From: a virus
Virus record (IMG/VR): IMGVR_UViG_3300046048_000288
Span: 1 to 42,392 of that record
DNA length: 42,392 bases
Reading direction: 5' to 3' (one strand)
This document shows positions 1-6,473 of this stretch, one piece after another. Both the position numbers and the translations under genes were made by a program. Each line of letters opens with the position of its first letter. The first letter of the stretch is position 1. Under the pieces are notes generated by a model. The model was not told where the DNA came from. It searched no databases and was given only the letters and a program-made list of their open reading frames with translations.

Positions 1-110
1 AGCGTTGAGGCTAGAGCCGTTAGACCGTCTGTGCCATTGGCGAGATCCGCAGCGGCCGCACTGCGCCCAAGGGTAAACTCGCCTATTACTTCACCAACTA
101 CACTTACACC
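1..110. repeat. Left copy of 110-base terminal repeat of the contig
   Basis: These 110 bases are repeated at 42283-42392 with a single difference (C at 103, A at 42385). The fibre gene reads through the junction without a frame break, so the repeat marks a circular assembly or a circularly permuted/terminally redundant phage genome rather than a gene duplication. The mismatch argues against a pure k-mer overlap artefact and may be a population variant or an end-of-contig error. Confidence 0.9.
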
Positions 111-377
111 ACCCACAGTTCCAGTTGTGATAACCAGAGAATAGGAGGTACCAGAAGCATAGCCATTTCCGCTAGTTGCTACGACCCGAACGTTGTGTAG
201 ACCCGTCACACTATCGAAGTCTACAGTTAGTGTAATGCCTGCCGTAAGTTGGGTTGTAGAGTTATCTGGATAGGCAGAAATAACCGGAGTACCAGCAAGA
301 GTAGTTGGTGCCCCAGTTGAGAATGATCTTGTGGAGAACTTTATATCTAAAGTATCGCCTAAGGTAAAATCCGTCAC
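1..377 (-). CDS. Tail fibre-like repetitive structural protein, N-terminal part (continues at 42282)
   Basis: This is the first 125 or so residues of a protein that leaves the window at position 1 and resumes in frame at 42282, ending at 41169. The rejoined gene is 1,491 bases (496 residues). The GTG start (377-375) overlaps the stop of the gene before it by GTGA, the coupling style seen throughout this genome. The N-terminal part is rich in Thr, Ser, Val and Gly and looks like a beta-sandwich. It then enters an Ala-rich region, just before the cut, that leads to the repeats described for the C-terminal part. A virion-exposed fibre or head-fibre role is inferred from composition and position; no enzymatic motif is visible. 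Confidence 0.75.
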   Translation of the reverse strand, partial: MTDFTLGDTLDIKFSTRSFSTGAPTTLAGTPVISAYPDNSTTQLTAGITLTVDFDSVTGLHNVRVVATSGNGYASGTSYSLVITTGTVGGVSVVGEVIGEFTLGRSAAAADLANGTDGLTALAST

Positions 378-1186
378 GCTGCGTATCTCCTAATTTCGGA
401 TGCAGAAGGACGATAGATGTGACTTCGGCGTCTGCTAGCTTCGCGTCCAGCAAGACCGCCACCTTGACCAGCTAAGCCACCCATTCCAGCTAGTCCACCT
501 AGGCCAGCAAGACGTGGGGTGATTCGTCCACCGCCTCCGCCAACTACTTCGGAGACTGCACAAGTTACACCAACAGCAGTAGCTGAGCTGTGAGATAGCA
601 TCGTGAAAGCGGAGAGATCGTTAGAGTCTACTGCATCCCTGGAGACACCAGACAACGAGTAGGCAAAGTAGTAAGGTTCTGCACCACGCAGAGTGTAGTT
701 GGTGACAGCTGATGGATTGTTCACATCGAGGACGAAAGCACCACCGACCCAGCATGTTCTACTGCTTAAAGTGAGTGAAGTAGGTGAAGTGGTAGCAGCA
801 CTAGTTGTGTTAACTGTATCGGAGTCTACAACTTCAGTATCGTCCGCGCCAGTAAGGGTTATACAGATAAGCTTAGCGTAGCCAGTACCAGTTCGAGTAC
901 CGGCCGCTGTCTGTGCTCCGGTTGGAATACTGGAACCTAGAAAATATAGATACCAGTGCAAGTTCAACGTATCTGGATAGCCACCACCGTCACCTGAACC
1001 AGTAATAGAGGCGACTTGAGTCATAGTGACACCACCGTAAGTAACGTCACTGGCACCGAATGTAGCGGAGGCATTACCGTAGACGAATGCGATTACTGCT
1101 CGTGGAGTTCCCACAGGCGTATGTGTAAAGCTAGGGTTTGACGCCGCAGCGCTAGCAGTAGTAACAGCGTCAAAAGCGACGGTCAT
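374..1186 (-). CDS. Structural protein with glycine-rich C-terminal tail
   Basis: This 270-residue protein has a Thr/Ser/Val-rich beta-type body (about residues 1-215). A glycine-rich stretch follows with tandem LAG-x-GG units (about 216-245), then a short basic tail. Such glycine-rich segments occur in phage adhesin tips and fibre-associated proteins, so a receptor-binding or fibre-accessory role is plausible but unproven. The start overlaps the upstream 93-residue gene by four bases and the stop overlaps the fibre gene start, so the three are translationally coupled in the late operon. I do not recognise a specific family. Confidence 0.7.
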   Translation of the reverse strand: MTVAFDAVTTASAAASNPSFTHTPVGTPRAVIAFVYGNASATFGASDVTYGGVTMTQVASITGSGDGGGYPDTLNLHWYLYFLGSSIPTGAQTAAGTRTGTGYAKLICITLTGADDTEVVDSDTVNTTSAATTSPTSLTLSSRTCWVGGAFVLDVNNPSAVTNYTLRGAEPYYFAYSLSGVSRDAVDSNDLSAFTMLSHSSATAVGVTCAVSEVVGGGGGRITPRLAGLGGLAGMGGLAGQGGGLAGREASRRRSHIYRPSASEIRRYAA

Positions 1187-1464
1187 CTCATCTCCGCATT
1201 GAGAGAAGCGCCAGAGCCACCAGATATGTTCATCCTCGCATACGGTGCTCGGAACTGTACGTTTAGGGCTCCATCATCAGTGAAGGAAGCGCCAGAAACG
1301 TCAAACCATTGAGACTGATCTAGGGATATTTGCAACTTCATGGTTGCGCCTCCCCACGTTCCCCAAGCATAGATAGTGAATATGTCATACTTCCTCTGGC
1401 CATAAGAGCCAATAGCGACTGTTTCACTATCTGTGTTTGTGGTTTCAGCGCTAAAGAACCTCAT
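1183..1464 (-). CDS. Small virion-type protein, paralogue of the 39823-40104 product
   Basis: This 93-residue protein has a predicted beta-sandwich pattern. It has the same length as the product of 39823-40104 and shares YAWGT, LQ-x-S-x-D, VSG-x-SF, a GA pair, I-x-GG and SLN in the same order and spacing, so the two are clearly paralogues. The other copy lies beside the terminase genes, this one beside the fibre genes. A capsid-decoration or head-fibre subunit is a reasonable guess from size and fold type. The start overlaps the 76-residue gene by 14 bases. Confidence 0.7.
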   Translation of the reverse strand: MRFFSAETTNTDSETVAIGSYGQRKYDIFTIYAWGTWGGATMKLQISLDQSQWFDVSGASFTDDGALNVQFRAPYARMNISGGSGASLNAEMR

Positions 1465-1681
1465 TAGCTTTCTCCACTATATCTGCCAGATCTAGGAGAT
1501 ACTGGTCTTTTGCTCGGAAGAAAAAGAAGCGCTTACGAGTTGCGTGGTTTCGCAGCAAAGCAACTAGAGCTTTGTTCCTATCCTTTATCTCTCGCTTGAG
1601 ATTGAACAGTTCCTCACCTGCGACATCGCTAGGCCCAGCCATAGGCATGACAAAAGGAACTGCTCGCGCGAAACCGGTCAT
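1451..1681 (-). CDS. Small hypothetical late protein
   Basis: The protein has 76 residues. The N-terminus is apolar with several Pro and Met (about 1-22). A charged helical region follows, with a basic-aromatic patch RKRFFFF near residue 50 and an acidic C-terminal helix. It overlaps the preceding membrane protein gene by four bases and the following 93-residue gene by 14, so it belongs to the late operon. I do not recognise the family. The aromatic-basic patch could be membrane-associated or RNA/DNA-binding; neither is supported further. Confidence 0.6.
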   Translation of the reverse strand: MTGFARAVPFVMPMAGPSDVAGEELFNLKREIKDRNKALVALLRNHATRKRFFFFRAKDQYLLDLADIVEKANEVL

Positions 1682-1986
1682 TTCTTGATGTGCCCTTTGG
1701 CGATGAAGTTAACGAATGTAACCCATTTGCTAACCTTTGGATTCCCTTTATCCGTTTCTCTCTGTAAGTGAGCGGAGAAGGTTTCGAACTTGTGGGAACC
1801 GAATACGAGGTTATAGATCACATCGGCTGGATAACCGAGCACTAGCCAGATTTGTGCTACTTGTTTCAACCCAGGAGGTATCCACAAACCCTCGTCCATT
1901 GCCTTCTTTACACTGTATACGACGATAAACCCTGTGTAAAGGCAGAAGATAGAAGCGAGAACGGTATAGATGAGTTTAAGTATCAC
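1678..1986 (-). CDS. Small membrane protein, possible lysis-related
   Basis: This 102-residue protein has an N-terminal hydrophobic segment (about residues 2-25), a second apolar region around 38-60 and a basic C-terminus. It starts with GTG (1986-1984) overlapping the stop of the Cys-rich gene. It follows the holin-like gene by one small gene in the first part of the late transcript, so a role at the cytoplasmic membrane, such as accessory lysis or superinfection exclusion, is conceivable. There is no recognised domain. Confidence 0.6.
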   Translation of the reverse strand: MILKLIYTVLASIFCLYTGFIVVYSVKKAMDEGLWIPPGLKQVAQIWLVLGYPADVIYNLVFGSHKFETFSAHLQRETDKGNPKVSKWVTFVNFIAKGHIKK

Positions 1987-2159
1987 TCACAACCTCCAGT
2001 ACAGTTGCAATGGCCAAAAACCTTGCCACAGCATTCACAAGTGTATTGCATTTCCGGACGTTCCGGTTCTGCATCTCGACCGACGAGGTCACGAAGCTGG
2101 TTATTCATCTCTCGGATTTTGGCAGCTTCTTCTGTTTTTAGGAAGTCAGTTAGGCTCAT
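1983..2159 (-). CDS. Small cysteine-rich protein
   Basis: This 58-residue gene starts ATG at 2159-2157 and overlaps both neighbours by four bases, which supports its reality. The N-terminal half is a charged helix. The C-terminal 20 residues contain six cysteines and one histidine in the order CECC, then HCNC, then a final C, which suggests a small zinc-binding module. It lies between two membrane protein genes at the head of the late operon. Function unknown. Confidence 0.65.
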   Translation of the reverse strand: MSLTDFLKTEEAAKIREMNNQLRDLVGRDAEPERPEMQYTCECCGKVFGHCNCTGGCE

Positions 2160-2575
2160 ATCTTCCTCCAGGCATAGATGCCAAGACCGGCGTAGATAGT
2201 CACTGACATGATTTTGCCGATTGGCGACATGCTACCGTCGCTCATGGACATAGTGTTGTTCAGTTCAGTAACGGCCAGTTTGATCCCCTCGAGGACTTGA
2301 CCATAACCGAAAGCTTGTGCTATCGCGCCTATGACGATGATGTTGAAGATAGCTAGGACGGAAACAGTTATGTATTCATCCTTCCAGGTGGATTCACTGG
2401 CCCACTGGCCTAGCTTTTCCCACTCTTGATCGTTGAAGGTAACTTGAGCCTCCGTATCCATCTGTTTTTCGACAATCTTCGCTTCGAGAGTTTTCTCTAC
2501 GTTCTTGCCCTCTCGTCGAGATACGAATGCTTTGCTAGCTGCCTCGATCACGCTACCTAGAATTGGTATTGCCAT
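2156..2575 (-). CDS. Holin-like membrane protein
   Basis: This 139-residue protein has an N-terminal amphipathic or apolar stretch (1-18), a long charged region, a W-x4-S-TWKDEY segment leading directly into a transmembrane helix (about 75-98), and a final transmembrane helix near 118-136. The pattern of a Trp-Lys-Asp-Glu motif just before the first membrane span resembles three-TM phage holins and gene-transfer-agent holin-like proteins. It is the first gene after the strong late promoter, with AAGGAG at 2591-2586. The M15 endolysin is far downstream, so the assignment rests on topology only. Confidence 0.5.
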   Translation of the reverse strand: MAIPILGSVIEAASKAFVSRREGKNVEKTLEAKIVEKQMDTEAQVTFNDQEWEKLGQWASESTWKDEYITVSVLAIFNIIVIGAIAQAFGYGQVLEGIKLAVTELNNTMSMSDGSMSPIGKIMSVTIYAGLGIYAWRKI

Positions 2576-2631
2576 AACGTAAAAACTCCTTGTCAGAAGG
2601 GATAACCGTTCGACTAGAAACTACCGGAGCA

Positions 2632-2664
2632 GGTATCGCATCAACTTAAATGTGATGGCATACC
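2632..2664 (-). promoter_or_regulatory. Hairpin in the 5' leader of the late transcript
   Basis: On the minus strand GGTAT and CATCA pair with TGATG and ATACC around a 2-by-2 internal mismatch and a 9-base loop. It lies between the late promoter and the first late start codon. A 5' stem of this kind can stabilise mRNA or modulate translation; the role is inferred. Confidence 0.4.
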
Positions 2665-2691
2665 CTTAATTCACTTTTCCACCTTACCCTA

Positions 2692-2720
2692 TTTATACCA
2701 CGCCTGTTTCCAAGTGTCAA
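2692..2720 (-). promoter_or_regulatory. Sigma70-type late promoter, firing leftward
   Basis: Minus strand: TTGACA (2720-2715), a 17-base spacer and TATAAA (2697-2692). This is close to the ideal vegetative consensus and lies about 115 bases upstream of the first late gene. A GGGT-ATTA-ACCC inverted repeat at 2731-2742 lies just upstream of the -35 box and could be an operator. Because the promoter is already consensus, delayed late expression would need repression or competition rather than an activator. Confidence 0.8.
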
Positions 2721-2760
2721 GTAGGCGAGAGGGTATTAACCCCTAGAGGTCGGAACATAT

Positions 2761-2790
2761 TTTACCCTATATTTTAACCTTAACTATAGC
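2761..2790 (+). promoter_or_regulatory. Weak candidate rightward promoter
   Basis: TTTACC (2761-2766), an 18-base spacer and TATAGC (2785-2790) each match the sigma70 boxes at four of six positions. It would initiate into the repeat array and early genes. It is the best rightward candidate I see in the divergent region, but it is weak. Confidence 0.25.
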
Positions 2791-2809
2791 AATGGAGCGT
2801 AGATCCATG

Positions 2810-2822
2810 TTCAAATTTTGAA
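2810..2822 (+). promoter_or_regulatory. Palindromic motif site 1 (TTCAAAWTTTGAA)
   Basis: TTCAAATTTTGAA sits in the divergent intergenic region; with flanks it reads GTTCAAATTTTGAAAA on the plus strand. It is one of six copies, all intergenic; see the site entries at 4942, 12959, 21432, 30961 and 40953. A dyad around a single central base suggests a dimeric DNA-binding protein. Confidence 0.65.
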
Positions 2823-2942
2823 AACCGAGCTTATGAGCGATAGCGAAGGGGAGTGACACCATGCGTTTGGTTTTTTGGAGAAGATGTGCAGGTGTGTTCG
2901 ATAGAGCAACGGTAGGGGCTTGGGGGGTAAGAGGGCGCGGCG

Positions 2943-3408
2943 TTATGTCAAATAGTATTATGTCAAATGATCTTATGTCACATGGCGTTATGTTAATAGA
3001 CATAATCAGGGATATTATGTTAAACTACGTTATGTTAACAGGTGGCGTTTGCACTATCAGCGGTAGTGATAGTAGTATCTATACTAGGATAAATAGATCA
3101 TATGTTGCTGTATCCTATGTATATCTATCATAGGTATAGTTATCACAGGCTAGTAGGTCACAGTATAACTGGTGATAGGATAGATAGTTATATGATAGAT
3201 AACACCTGGTAGATTATGTCAAACTATGTCACGGCACATTATGTTACATGGCATTATGTCAAGTGGCATGGACATTGCATGGGCGGTGTGCATTATGTTA
3301 AGTGGCACAGCTATTGCATACATGATGCACGTTATGTTAAGTGGCACGGTACTTGCTAGCGGATATGCATTATGACAAGTGGCATGGATCTTGCTAGCGG
3401 GGAAATGA
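2943..3408 (+). repeat. Iteron-like array of TTATGTYA boxes; candidate replication origin/early control region
   Basis: The 976-base stretch 2576-3551 holds no convincing gene. Within it TTATGTYA-like boxes start at 2943, 2958, 2973, 2988, 3015, 3030, 3214, 3225 (variant), 3239, 3254, 3293, 3332 and 3370 (variant), with one inverted copy at 2998-3005. The first four are spaced 15 bases apart. The last four sit in tandem units of about 39 bases that continue with AAGTGGCAYGG and, in two units, CTTGCTAGCGG. Between the two clusters (3041-3213) the sequence is dense in GATAG/CTATC words. Iterons of this sort are typical of origins or of cooperative operators. Confidence 0.7.
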
Positions 3409-3473
3409 GCGGAATTCGGTGCATAAGCATATAGCCCCACGGTCTAAGAAAAACATGAAATTATTGTTAAATC

Positions 3474-3518
3474 GGACACATGGCGAATCCAGAAAGCCCC
3501 ATAATGGACACATGGCGA
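3474..3518 (+). repeat. 13-base direct repeat before the first early gene
   Basis: GGACACATGGCGA occurs at 3474-3486 and 3506-3518, 32 bases apart (about three helical turns), immediately upstream of the first early gene. A related CACATGGCG is present at 2980-2988 in the box array. Possible operator pair. Confidence 0.55.
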
Positions 3519-3551
3519 TATTGCCATACATGCAAACCAGGAGTTAACAGA

Positions 3552-3962
3552 ATGAAAGTCCTAACCCACAATGATGTTGCACAGAATTCTGTCAAATACG
3601 CTGATGATGTGGTAAAAATGGTACGAACCAGCACAAACCACACATTCGCGCCAGCCAGTAAGAAAATGAGAATCGTTCTCAACTGGTACTTCGATTTCGC
3701 GGATGTGACGCGCGAAGAATTATGTAAAATGGCGTCCGAATTCCTTATCATCAAAAAACGGACAGAATTTAAGAACATTGAGTCGCGAGAAATTCTGGAA
3801 AAGGCCACAAAACAGGAATTCTCGGTGCGCTCGATTTTGGATGAGGAAACCCGGAAACCGGCCGATAATGTTTCCAAGGCGAAAGATTTGCTATCCAAAC
3901 TGACGCCGGAACAATTGGCCGCCGCAACCGGTTTGCCACTGGAAATGTTCCAGAATAAGTAA
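3552..3962 (+). CDS. Early hypothetical protein with C-terminal LTPEQ helix
   Basis: The ATG at 3552 is chosen because AGGAG (3539-3543) lies at good distance; an in-frame ATG at 3480 has no ribosome site and lies in a direct repeat. The 136-residue product is charged and helical. It ends in a helix KDLLSKLTPEQLAAATG, a pattern shared with several other small proteins of this phage (products of 7133, 9425 and 13377). It is the first gene of the rightward block and is bracketed by TTATGTYA boxes on both sides, which suggests a link with the control or origin region. No family recognised. Confidence 0.65.
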   Translation: MKVLTHNDVAQNSVKYADDVVKMVRTSTNHTFAPASKKMRIVLNWYFDFADVTREELCKMASEFLIIKKRTEFKNIESREILEKATKQEFSVRSILDEETRKPADNVSKAKDLLSKLTPEQLAAATGLPLEMFQNK

Positions 3963-4004
3963 AACTGAATAACGGGGAGGGACTTCAAACCTCCCCCATC
4001 AGTT
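3963..4004 (+). terminator. Strong hairpin after the first early gene
   Basis: GGGGAGG (3974-3980) pairs with CCTCCCC (3990-3996), with an outer AACTG/CAGTT pair (3963-3967/4000-4004). There is no T-run directly after it, so it may be an mRNA 3' stabiliser or a weak terminator rather than a classical one. Confidence 0.5.
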
Positions 4005-4314
4005 CGACATAATATCTTTCGGTGGCGTGACCATCAGGAGCACTCCTGGACGACTATTATATCCCTTAACATAAGCTCGTGCTACACGCTATCATCAGTT
4101 ATTATCCTTGTTGTTGTTATCCAGAGTCCCATTTCTCCATATGCATGGCTTGGATTCTCTGGTTTCTCTTTTCTTTCTTTTTTATTTTTTTTTTTAAGAT
4201 ATATAAACCAGAAAGCTTGGAAAGGAAAGTCTAGATACATAAATGGGAAAATGGGAAACGGTATGTGAATAATAATGATGATAAGGATAACTGATAATAG
4301 CATGTAGCATCTAG
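4005..4314. other. AT-rich intergenic stretch with inverted boxes and a T-tract inverted repeat
   Basis: No gene is supported between 3963 and 4393. Two TTATGTYA boxes appear here in inverted orientation (4006-4012 and 4066-4074), facing the main array across the first gene. TCTGGTTT (4158-4165) and AAACCAGA (4205-4212) form an inverted repeat around a very T-rich core with a run of twelve T. The remainder to 4310 is A+T-rich. This would suit a DNA-unwinding element or a transcript end; direct evidence is lacking. Confidence 0.5.
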
Positions 4315-4344
4315 TTGACATTGGGTTATGTCCTGTGTTATAGT
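4315..4344 (+). promoter_or_regulatory. Sigma70-type early promoter
   Basis: TTGACA (4315-4320), an 18-base spacer and TATAGT (4339-4344) lie about 50 bases upstream of the GTG start at 4394. This makes an upstream in-frame ATG at 4328 unlikely as the start, since it would lie inside the promoter. Confidence 0.7.
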
Positions 4345-4393
4345 GCCTGTTCATGTTTGGTTTTTGTGTTTCTTTTTTGTTGGAGAGATAGCA

Positions 4394-4858
4394 GTGAGTA
4401 AAGCAGGAAAGTTGTTCGGTGCGGAAGATGCTATGGGCTTTTTGAGAAGTAGGAGAAAGAGTAACGATAAGCAGAAGTTGAAGTATCTAATTGGAAGGTT
4501 GATTGAGTGGCAACAGAACGGTAGGCGAGGTGCTCCACCTGCAGTTAGGACTTGGTTCCCAGGTATGGCCGATGCATTCGCTAGCTATGGTCTATCAGAG
4601 CAGGAGTATTATGCATACTATGGTACTGGTTTCCCACGTGATCCTAATGCTAAAGCTAAATCACTGAACATAGGGATTGTTCTAGACGACGATCAGGGGT
4701 CGAACCCATCTACCCCATCCACACCAGCAAGCGATGCGGAATGGAAAGCTTATTGTGAGAAATATAACCTGGATGAGAGAGGGAATAAGAGGGAGGTAAA
4801 GGAAACAGAGGGTGTTGGAGAGATACCTGGGATTAAGCGTCCAATCGGTATGGAGTAG
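4394..4858 (+). CDS. Early hypothetical protein
   Basis: The GTG at 4394 is preferred because GGAGAG (4382-4387) precedes it and the upstream ATG overlaps the promoter. The 154-residue product has a basic N-terminus (RSRRK near residue 20) and an aromatic middle (WFPG, YYAYYGTG). It has a Thr/Ser/Pro linker around 107-114 and an acidic-basic C-terminus. It is the first gene behind a strong promoter and is separated from the following gene set by palindromic motif site 2. The family is not recognised; early position and basic composition would suit a host-takeover or nucleic-acid-binding protein. Confidence 0.65.
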   Translation: MSKAGKLFGAEDAMGFLRSRRKSNDKQKLKYLIGRLIEWQQNGRRGAPPAVRTWFPGMADAFASYGLSEQEYYAYYGTGFPRDPNAKAKSLNIGIVLDDDQGSNPSTPSTPASDAEWKAYCEKYNLDERGNKREVKETEGVGEIPGIKRPIGME

Positions 4859-4941
4859 AACTAGTATGGCGATAGCTATCAGGGAATAAAGTTCAACATC
4901 GGTTTGACTTTTCATGTACAATGTGAAAGTGGAGATACATT

Positions 4942-4954
4942 TTCAAATTTTGAA
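4942..4954 (-). promoter_or_regulatory. Palindromic motif site 2
   Basis: TTCAAATTTTGAA in the gap between the 4394 gene and the small-gene operon, 20 bases upstream of the ATG at 4974. Read on the minus strand it extends to the full GTTCAAAATTTGAAAA. It sits in the leader of the downstream operon. Confidence 0.65.
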
Positions 4955-4973
4955 CAAACATCGGAGGATTACC

Positions 4974-5141
4974 ATGTTTCTATTCAGATGGTTACGAAGC
5001 AAATATAATGCATATAAAGTCAATCGGTATATGCGAACGCTGAGCCAGGAGCAAAAGGATATGTTCATCGCATTCCTGGTTGATGGTACGCCTATTGATA
5101 ATGTTAAGTTCTATCAAGCCGCGAAAAAAGCTGGAGAGTAA
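4974..5141 (+). CDS. Small basic early protein
   Basis: The product has 55 residues, with ATG at 4974 and CGGAGG upstream. The N-terminus is basic and aromatic (FRWLRSKY); the second half carries an LSQEQKDMF helix similar to the recurrent LTxEE helix in other small proteins here. It is the first gene after motif site 2 and lies two bases before the next start. Function unknown. Confidence 0.6.
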   Translation: MFLFRWLRSKYNAYKVNRYMRTLSQEQKDMFIAFLVDGTPIDNVKFYQAAKKAGE

Positions 5142-5142
5142 C

Positions 5143-5436
5143 ATGACCGGTGGACACGCAATCATCATAGGTGGTATGAACAAACCCGCTCTATGGCTTC
5201 AGATATACACTAAGCTGGACCACGCTAGGGAAGCTCAAGTTATGTTCTGGTTCACCAGAATGCAGGAGAAAGAAGCATCCCCAGTTTCTCGCATATACGC
5301 TCTTGAGCGAGTCAACGCAGAGAATTGTATCTGTGGTCCCGGTAGGATCGTATTCGGTGAGTGTGACTTCTGCACTCGAACTGAAGCAGAGAGTCAAGCT
5401 GATCGCGACTATTTCCTTTCCCTCGGCGGTCAATAG
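5143..5436 (+). CDS. Early hypothetical protein with cysteines
   Basis: This 97-residue product starts at the ATG after GGAGAGTAAC. It has a C-x-C pair (CIC) and a later CDFC pair in the C-terminal half, consistent with a small zinc site. The N-terminus carries an apolar IIIGG stretch. It is part of a tight run of small early genes (4974-9293) with spacings of a few bases or overlaps. No family recognised. Confidence 0.6.
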   Translation: MTGGHAIIIGGMNKPALWLQIYTKLDHAREAQVMFWFTRMQEKEASPVSRIYALERVNAENCICGPGRIVFGECDFCTRTEAESQADRDYFLSLGGQ

Positions 5437-5445
5437 GAGAGTAAC

Positions 5446-5646
5446 ATGACACTAGCTGTACATTATCCAACTAAAAAGGCTCTGAAAGAAAGTGTTGGTC
5501 AACGGTTGAAGTTTACCGAGACGAGCATCTTCGGCGCTGAGTACAAGGCCAATGGCACGATATACGTCGTTGGCCCAACCCCTGAAAGTCGCAAGTTCTT
5601 CGCAAAAGTTACCATGAAGAATGATCTGATAGAGAAGGTAGAGTGA
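5446..5646 (+). CDS. Small hypothetical protein (beta-rich)
   Basis: The product has 66 residues, with ATG after AGGAGAG. The sequence alternates polar and apolar residues (KFTETSIFG, GTIYVVGP, KFFAKVTM) as in a small beta-barrel or OB/SH3-like fold. It is closely spaced with its neighbours. Many phages carry single-domain proteins of this size in the early region. No specific role can be given. Confidence 0.6.
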   Translation: MTLAVHYPTKKALKESVGQRLKFTETSIFGAEYKANGTIYVVGPTPESRKFFAKVTMKNDLIEKVE

Positions 5647-5647
5647 C

Positions 5648-5875
5648 ATGAAAATCTCAGTTCAAGAATGCAACGTGCAGTTCACCGATAGTCTTGGTGA
5701 TCGCTGGGAAGCTGATGCTGTAGCATCCCGGGATGATATGACTCTAATCCTTCGTTGCATGGACAACACTTTAGAGCATCCACGACCACCTATCGAGATC
5801 CGTTATAGCAATGGTGGATTCGACACTAACCCTCTCGCATGTCTCGTGATTGAACTCCTAAACGTGAGGCCGTAG
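5648..5875 (+). CDS. Small hypothetical protein
   Basis: This 75-residue product begins one base after the previous stop. It has alternating beta-type segments (ISVQECNVQF, MTLILRCMD, IEIRYSNGGF). There are no conserved catalytic residues or metal sites that I can identify. Its position within the early small-gene operon suggests a host-interaction or accessory role, but this is inference only. Confidence 0.55.
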   Translation: MKISVQECNVQFTDSLGDRWEADAVASRDDMTLILRCMDNTLEHPRPPIEIRYSNGGFDTNPLACLVIELLNVRP

Positions 5876-5877
5876 TC

Positions 5878-6051
5878 ATGCTGTTTTTCAAACCTAAAGA
5901 TTCCTGTCCACATGAAAGCTGGACACCCTATCTCACCTTCTCCATATTCACCGAGACTAGATGGTGTAGAACATGCGGGAAGCGAGAAACTCGCCGGTTG
6001 CCTATTGGCGAGATACTTTTGAACATCAAACCAACGGAGCCACGAAAGTGA
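5878..6051 (+). CDS. Small zinc-finger-like protein
   Basis: This 57-residue gene is supported by a GTGA overlap with the next gene and by its position two bases after the previous stop. It has CPH near residue 10 and CRTCGKRE near residue 33, a C-x-H plus C-x2-C layout typical of tiny phage zinc fingers. A basic stretch follows the second pair. It may bind nucleic acid or a host protein. Confidence 0.6.
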   Translation: MLFFKPKDSCPHESWTPYLTFSIFTETRWCRTCGKRETRRLPIGEILLNIKPTEPRK

Positions 6052-6473
6052 ACAGACAAGAAATCTTCAACACGGTGTACACTCACCTGTTAACTCAAAA
6101 CTCGCGATGCACAGGTGGAGGTATTATCAAATCCTGCATGTATCGCTCTCCCGATCGTACCAGGAAATGCGCTATCGGTGCACTCATCCCTGATGAGAAA
6201 TACAATCCGTTGATGGAAGGTATATCTATTTCAGCGATATATGATCGGGACACAGAGAGTCCTCGACAAACTCGTGCAATCGAAATCCTTAAAGCAACGC
6301 TTATCGAGCTGGATATAGACCTGCGAGGGGACTTTGACCTTCTCGTTGACCTACAAGGTATCCACGATGGAAGGGATGCCAGCGAATGGCAAGAGGAACT
6401 CGAGCAGCTAGCTGATGCCTATGGCCTAACTATCCCCGAACTCCCAAACCTGGAGAACACCAATGACCGTTAG
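6048..6473 (+). CDS. Conserved phage protein of the 'KCAIG-LIPDE' type
   Basis: The GTG at 6048 is chosen because of the four-base overlap with the preceding stop and because the N-terminus then reads NRQEIFNTVYTHLL. The 141-residue protein contains C-x-YR, a KCAIGALIPDE segment (about residues 43-53), QGIHD near 111 and a C-terminal AxxYGL. I recognise this layout from a family of uncharacterised proteins in many phages and bacteria, but no function is established that I can cite. An upstream in-frame ATG at 5973 would overlap most of the zinc-finger gene and is less likely. Confidence 0.7.
   Translation: MNRQEIFNTVYTHLLTQNSRCTGGGIIKSCMYRSPDRTRKCAIGALIPDEKYNPLMEGISISAIYDRDTESPRQTRAIEILKATLIELDIDLRGDFDLLVDLQGIHDGRDASEWQEELEQLADAYGLTIPELPNLENTNDR

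Noticed and set aside
2861-3133. Plus-strand frame of 90 codons over the repeat array, with GGGGAG before its ATG
   Set aside because: Most of the frame is the TTATGTYA repeats read as MSN-type units, and the end is low-quality; the ribosome-like site may be coincidence. It was kept out of the gene list, though a short leader peptide cannot be excluded.
2943-3408. TTATGTYA array as a CRISPR array
   Set aside because: Units are too short and irregularly spaced, and the tandem 39-base units share sequence over most of their length rather than alternating repeats with unique spacers.
3467-3988. Minus-strand frame of 173 codons opposite the first early gene
   Set aside because: It is the antisense of the 3552 gene, which has a good ribosome site and the recurrent C-terminal helix; no start signal supports the minus frame.
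4082-4354. Minus-strand hydrophobic frame of 90 codons across the T-tract
   Set aside because: Isoleucine/lysine runs arise from the A/T-rich tract, no ribosome site precedes its ATGs, and it overlaps the 4315 promoter in opposite direction.
4685-4715. GGGGTCGAACCC resembling a tRNA T-arm
   Set aside because: It lies inside the coding frame of the 4394 gene and no acceptor, D or anticodon arms can be built around it; no tRNA was found in the window.
4904-4940. TTGACT-type -35 box before motif site 2
   Set aside because: No acceptable -10 box lies 16 to 18 bases downstream; the nearby TACAAT is far too close.
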